Shown here: positions 59,598-64,000 of the stretch, piece by piece | Layout: every line of letters starts with the position of its first letter | Position numbering within the stretch: the first letter of the stretch is position 1 | Assembly: GCA_014338405.1 (NCBI GenBank) | Contig: JTDE01000225.1 | Location: 220,527-284,526 of the forward strand | Origin: Paragonimus skrjabini miyazakii | Lineage: Eukaryota; Platyhelminthes; Trematoda; Plagiorchiida; Troglotrematidae | Length of the DNA stretch: 64,000 nucleotides | Reading direction: 5' to 3' | The notes under the pieces: model-generated | The model's input: the letters and a program-made list of their open reading frames with translations, nothing else | Databases searched by the model: none | Told to the model about the DNA's origin: nothing | Position numbers and translations under genes: made by a program

Positions 59598-62360
59598 GTA
59601 GGTTTGAATCTTTTCGGTACTGTAACAAAGGCATAAAATTGTAGTTTATCACACTTTATCGGAACGACGTCAATTTATATAAAGTTCGCAATCAGTCTTG
59701 TTCTTAGTCCTTTCATTCACTAAACTCATCGTTTAAAAACAAAGTTATGAAATTTTAAGCCCCATGATATTGTAGCGCAGTGATCCTCTGTTATGGACGC
59801 CATCTTTAAGGAAAACTAAAAGCAACCTTTGTATCAAGGTGGTCTTCTATCTGAAGAACCTATCATTTTGTTACTTCATAAAACAACTTTACATGTGACC
59901 GTCCGTTGTTCTCTTTGTTCATTTAATTTAAAATGCATTAATCTCCCTCTGACCACTGTCATTTCGAGAAGAGGAACCTCACATGACAATAGTGCATACT
60001 GGCGTACTGATTGAAAACCTTTGGTCATCTTTCTTATAATAGTGTCTCCAACGCCAAGTTTCCATTCTGCCCCCCCCCCCATACTGTTCACTCCCATAGA
60101 TCAAGATATGTTCGTTTGGCCTAAAAGTATTAAAGTATATGGTTCCAAATAAAATTAGTTACCTATCGGGAACCTTCTCATAGTTGGGAGAAATTTGGTC
60201 AATGTATTCATCCTCGTCAGACGCGGATTAGCAGTCGTATGCAACCAGTTTTCAATGGTTTGATGCTCCTAGATCATATATATGATGACATACAGTGCTG
60301 TTGATGTCTGGTCTATTCACCCGTAAGTTTTTGAACACATAGACAACGTGCAAGATGCCGGTGAAAACAAACAAGAATGTTGATCATTTTCAGACTTCTT
60401 TTACTGTCAGTTTCTGAAGATTGCAAGCACAGTGTACAGCTCAGAAAATATTTTCAATATTCTCATTTGAATGTCCGTATACTTCAGACATAAATCCTTA
60501 AGTTGCAGCGGGGATGTTAAATCCGGCGGCAAAAATATAAGCTTGATTTAACTGAAGACAGCATCCATGTGAAAAGTGTAGTTGTCCACTGATAACAAAA
60601 TCTTTTCTCTTTCCTCTTTCGTTTTGTCGTCGAGGTTCTCCAGTCAACCGTGAAATATTTCATGTGTCGTTTACGCGTTCCTGTTCAGTGACTGTTGTGC
60701 ATCGTGTAGTGCACGTTCATTAGCGTGGATACATTGAGAACATGTTTTTTCAAGTATCATTGGTACCAGTTTCCAGCCTATAGCACGACAGCATTGCTAC
60801 CGTCTCCTCTGAGCCTTTTAGTTCTTTGCATTGCCTCCTTTTTATAACCAAACTTCAGTTTGGCAATGCTATGTTGAATAATACAACAACAATGCAAATG
60901 GCAATAGTTTTCAAGACAAATTTTGCTGTCAAGTTTTACAACCCCTGCATCCGTTCACTAAATACAACATGTGAAACACTGACAGACCTGCCCGGAAATA
61001 AAGGTTAGCTGACTCCGTGTTGTTTCTTGAAACTTAAATGTCCACTTGTTACTAGCGACAATCACTCATGCGTTTGATTCCTTGGCTGTTTCAGTTAGGT
61101 GCTGTTTCAGTGGGTTTCTTGTTACGGGTGAACTGGTCGATTTGGTTTTAAGAGCCCCTTTGTTTATTGCGAAATCCTGACTTTGGTGTTTGTATTTACC
61201 TTCTCTTAGCTATTAGCCAAAATATTCGGTTGAGTCCTCGGCGTGTTCTTCATCTCGATAACATTAATACTTTTGTCTTTCCAACGAACAATCGAGTTGA
61301 TAGGAGACTATATTTGTCTTTAACGTTGACCTCAATGATTGTTATCCTTTCCTCTAGTATGAGTCAGGAGTTCGTTTTCCTGCCACATATGGCGCTCAGT
61401 GGCACAATGCCTGCAACTGATTAAACAGATCAGGTCGGTCAATGTGTACGTCCTAGTGATCACGTGATTCAAAAAGTTACGGTCAACCCAGACACTGGCA
61501 CGATTATTCAGTTGCGAATATAGCATCGGTACCCCGAGTCAGTGAGTGGAGGCAAAACCAGTAGGCCGGACTATCGACGTTGCTGAGGCTCCACACTGAC
61601 AGCAATTGGGTGAACAAACACTCTCTGTAACATTACCAAAAAAAACATTTATTTTAAAATCAGGCTGTTGAATCGCTTCTGGCGTGTTGGGAGTAATCCA
61701 CTCAGGAACGCGTAGTCGACAGTTCCAATAACGCTGTTTCAGACGGGCGGGTTACTGGTACTACCGAGTCCAAAAGACTTCGGAAAAGACGTTCGAAATG
61801 GTTGGAATTTATACTACACCTTGAATGTGAATGAACCGGATACTCAGACAATCCAGCAAAAAAATACATTCCAAATGGTGGAACCAAAAACGGACTCACA
61901 AATGGCTGCCAACCAACGGGAAATTAGCTCATTAAAATGCTCAGGTATAGATGAAGGTGAGAGCATGCCAGACAATACCAAAAAAGAAAGTTTGAAAGTT
62001 CAAACAGTGACAGTTATAAGACAAAGAAGGAAACAGATTTGCTGTGTAGTCATGGTACAAAATTCACTATGAATGTTTAATGCACATAGCAATAGACAAA
62101 CAAATGTTAGTTTACGATCGGCTTTCTGCAAACAAACAAAACATGCTTCAACGAATTCAACGTTCCGCATCGTACCAAACATAAAACGACAAACGTATCA
62201 AACTAACTTCAACAAATCCAACACAGGATGTATGCCCAGCCTGACCTACGTTCAACACCATCAGTGCGTCGAATACAACTGCGTTCAGATGGATACGTTA
62301 TATTGACTGTATAAACCGTCCTTATGGGGAGCAAGCCTTGACCAGTTTGAACTATGGAGT
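59598..62360 (+). other. Intron 15, left part: no supported element
   Basis: It contains a run of 11 C (60070-60080) and several short frames. One frame at about 61745-62072 is discussed in the findings but not accepted as an exon. Otherwise AT-rich sequence. Confidence 0.45.
60070..60080. repeat. Poly-C run
   Basis: Eleven uninterrupted C. Confidence 0.9.
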
Positions 62361-62369
62361 GAAATGCCT

Positions 62370-62790
62370 AAGTGTAATACTTGGAATTAAGGACTTCGAA
62401 TAGCCCTAGAAATCGTACTCAAATTGAAACCCCCCACTCAAGTAATAAGGAGAAGACCTCGTATTGGTTGCAGTAAACAGTTCGTATTCATGAGACAAGG
62501 AGTTTAATTTATGGATGTACAACAGTATTAAAATAAATCATAGTCACTCATTAGCTGATCATATGGACATATACAAAGACACAAACTGTACGTTAATTTG
62601 TGCAATACAGAACAAAGAAATTGGCAAATAACTGAAGGCGTAATGTTGAGACTGTTCATCCAATCTTGGTGTAGTATCTTTAACGCGACGTTTGGATTGG
62701 TCCCTTGTTAGATCTCCTACTGTATCGGAGTTTGGATAGGCGCTGAGTCGAATAGATTTTCACTACAGTAAGCCGCATGTTTGGTAAAAT
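62370..62790 (+). repeat. Dispersed repeat Y, copy 2
   Basis: It matches 52990-53420 in the same orientation (landmarks in that entry). Copy 2 has a different segment in the middle (about 62490-62560) and ends near 'agattttcactacag'. Class unknown. Confidence 0.65.
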
Positions 62791-63360
62791 TTCCAAATGG
62801 ACAATAGCGAACTGACGTGAACCAAAGTGATTAGGACACCAAGCTGGCTGACAAAGGAACAATAAAACCGTTAGTAGAGCAATAGTAGCCGGAAAACACG
62901 GGTATTATAAATCCGAAAGATGTGATGCAGATGAAAGGTAGACGTCTGCGTTAGTAAGCACACCCATTCCTTAGTGATGTTACGGTGAGTGTTCGTAAAT
63001 TCGACTTGGCGATAATCACACGAAAGGCAGGTGCTGCCAAGAACTAACAACCGGTTCATGATATTCATCTTATCGAGGTCAGATGTATGCAATAGGGTAA
63101 GAAATAACCCATGCTCACTTTCGCCGGTGAACGTACGCTTCAGTAGGGTGCCGGTAACGAAGCACCAACTACATCTAACGGTGAGCACAGACGACGTAGT
63201 TTAGTAAATGCACTAACCGATATTTTTATCTAATGAAACAACGGCCATGTTGCTGTAGTACTCATCTTCGTCCACCAGTGAGACTATCACCTCCCTATCA
63301 TGTGTGCATGACTGTGCGTGGATCAGTCAGGTCGAGTCGAATAGCGCTCGGCTTCGTCTT

Positions 63361-63891
63361 CTATACCTTTTTCCATACTGGTTTCTCTTTTAGGCATAAG
63401 AATTTATCCTTCATGCAAAAGCCTTTCGTTTTAGTGCAGTAGAATTTCTCCATTTTATTTTCAGGCTGTGGAAGTGGCTTATGATTGGTCTAATGGACTA
63501 ATAGTTTGCGGCCTTTCTGATTGCGACTGCACGCATTGGCTGCTGCACTAGGACAATGCCCGAGGGAACACTTGAGTTGTGAAGGCCGTTATGTGGTCCA
63601 ATCGGGGTATAGAGTCCAGCCCAGATGGGGCAGAGAGCACAAGCCAACGATTGGACCACATGACGGCCTTCACAACTCAAGTGTTCGCTCGGACATTGTC
63701 CTAGCGCAGCAGCCAATGCGTGCAGTCGCAATCAGAAAGGCCGCAAACTATTAGTCCATTAGACCAATCATAAGCCACTTCCACAGTCTGAAAATAAAAT
63801 GGAGAAATTCTACTGCACTAAAACGAAAGGCTTTTGCATGAAAGATAAATTCTTATGCCTAAAAGAGAAACCAGTATGGAAAAAGGTATAG
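63361..63891. repeat. Large near-perfect inverted repeat (arms about 244 bp, loop 43 bp)
   Basis: The left arm 63361-63603 ('ctatacctttttccatactg' ... 'atgtggtccaatcg') is repeated as its reverse complement at 63647-63891 ('cgattggaccacat' ... 'ccagtatggaaaaaggtata'). Only a handful of differences are visible. The loop is 63604-63646. The two longest frames here, one on each strand, are mirror images of the same arm sequence and are not evidence of a protein. No obvious target-site duplication flanks the structure. Confidence 0.9.
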
Positions 63892-64000
63892 TCAACCCTA
63901 TCTGATGTTTGTCAACCTTCCTATTAATGTCGCTTTGCTCGACAGATCACTACCATCCAACGTGGAAAAAAATGTTTGTAAAGTACCTACATGCAGAATT

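Noticed and set aside
63498..63754. Two 77-codon frames, one per strand, starting with the same residues
   Set aside because: They are the two arms of the inverted repeat read from both sides; the likeness reflects the palindrome, not two genes.
1..64000. CRISPR arrays, bacterial operons, riboswitches, rRNA genes
   Set aside because: No regularly spaced direct repeats, no operon-like frames and no rRNA-like sequence were seen; the window is eukaryotic.

Overview
The window reads as nuclear DNA of a flatworm, most likely a digenean trematode (inference). The grounds are split, intron-rich coding sequence with a cluster of very short introns (33-57 bp) at the 5' end of a gene followed by multi-kilobase introns, and a dense mix of non-LTR (RTE-like), Penelope-like and BEL/Pao retroelements. 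Nothing looks bacterial: there are no operons, no ribosome binding sites and no long uninterrupted host reading frames.

The one host gene I can support lies on the + strand. Fifteen coding exons, from an ATG at 10577 to 59597, join with consistent phases and GT..AG borders into 2,583 nt (861 codons). The frame is still open at the last exon, so the gene continues past 64000. The protein looks like the CCDC162/DUF4549 coiled-coil family. Exons 1-5 sit together at 10577-11415; the rest are scattered at 24390-25100, 35846-35971, 38607-38801, 42981-43126, 46618-46795, 46842-46939, 51747-51851, 56507-56644, 57323-57425 and 59484-59597.

Upstream (1-10.4 kb) is a BEL/Pao retroelement fragment on the - strand (1 to about 2.8 kb; gag, zinc knuckles, protease and the start of RT) whose main frame is interrupted by four in-frame stops. 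It is followed by a decayed RTE-like element (about 6.5-10.2 kb, family A), itself split by a 1.5 kb insertion of unknown type.

The introns hold most of the remaining content. Intron 5 has a decayed RT fragment of family B on the - strand (15.7-16.6 kb). Intron 6 has a family A element with a GT-rich leader (about 26.9-34 kb), interrupted by a younger family B element at 31438-33180 with an 11-bp target-site duplication. Intron 8 has two tRNA-derived SINE copies and another family B fragment. Introns 9 and 12 carry family C 3' ends, with the RT-bearing copy in intron 12. Intron 11 has an antisense Penelope-like element with a GIY-YIG domain. Near the right edge is a near-perfect 0.53-kb inverted repeat (63361-63891). 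Two further dispersed repeat families of unknown type (X and Y) each appear twice.

All elements look inactive here: 5'-truncated, frameshifted or stop-interrupted. The best preserved are the family B RT (a 497-codon frame) and the Penelope-like ORF (407 codons from its first ATG-like start, with its frame running further upstream).
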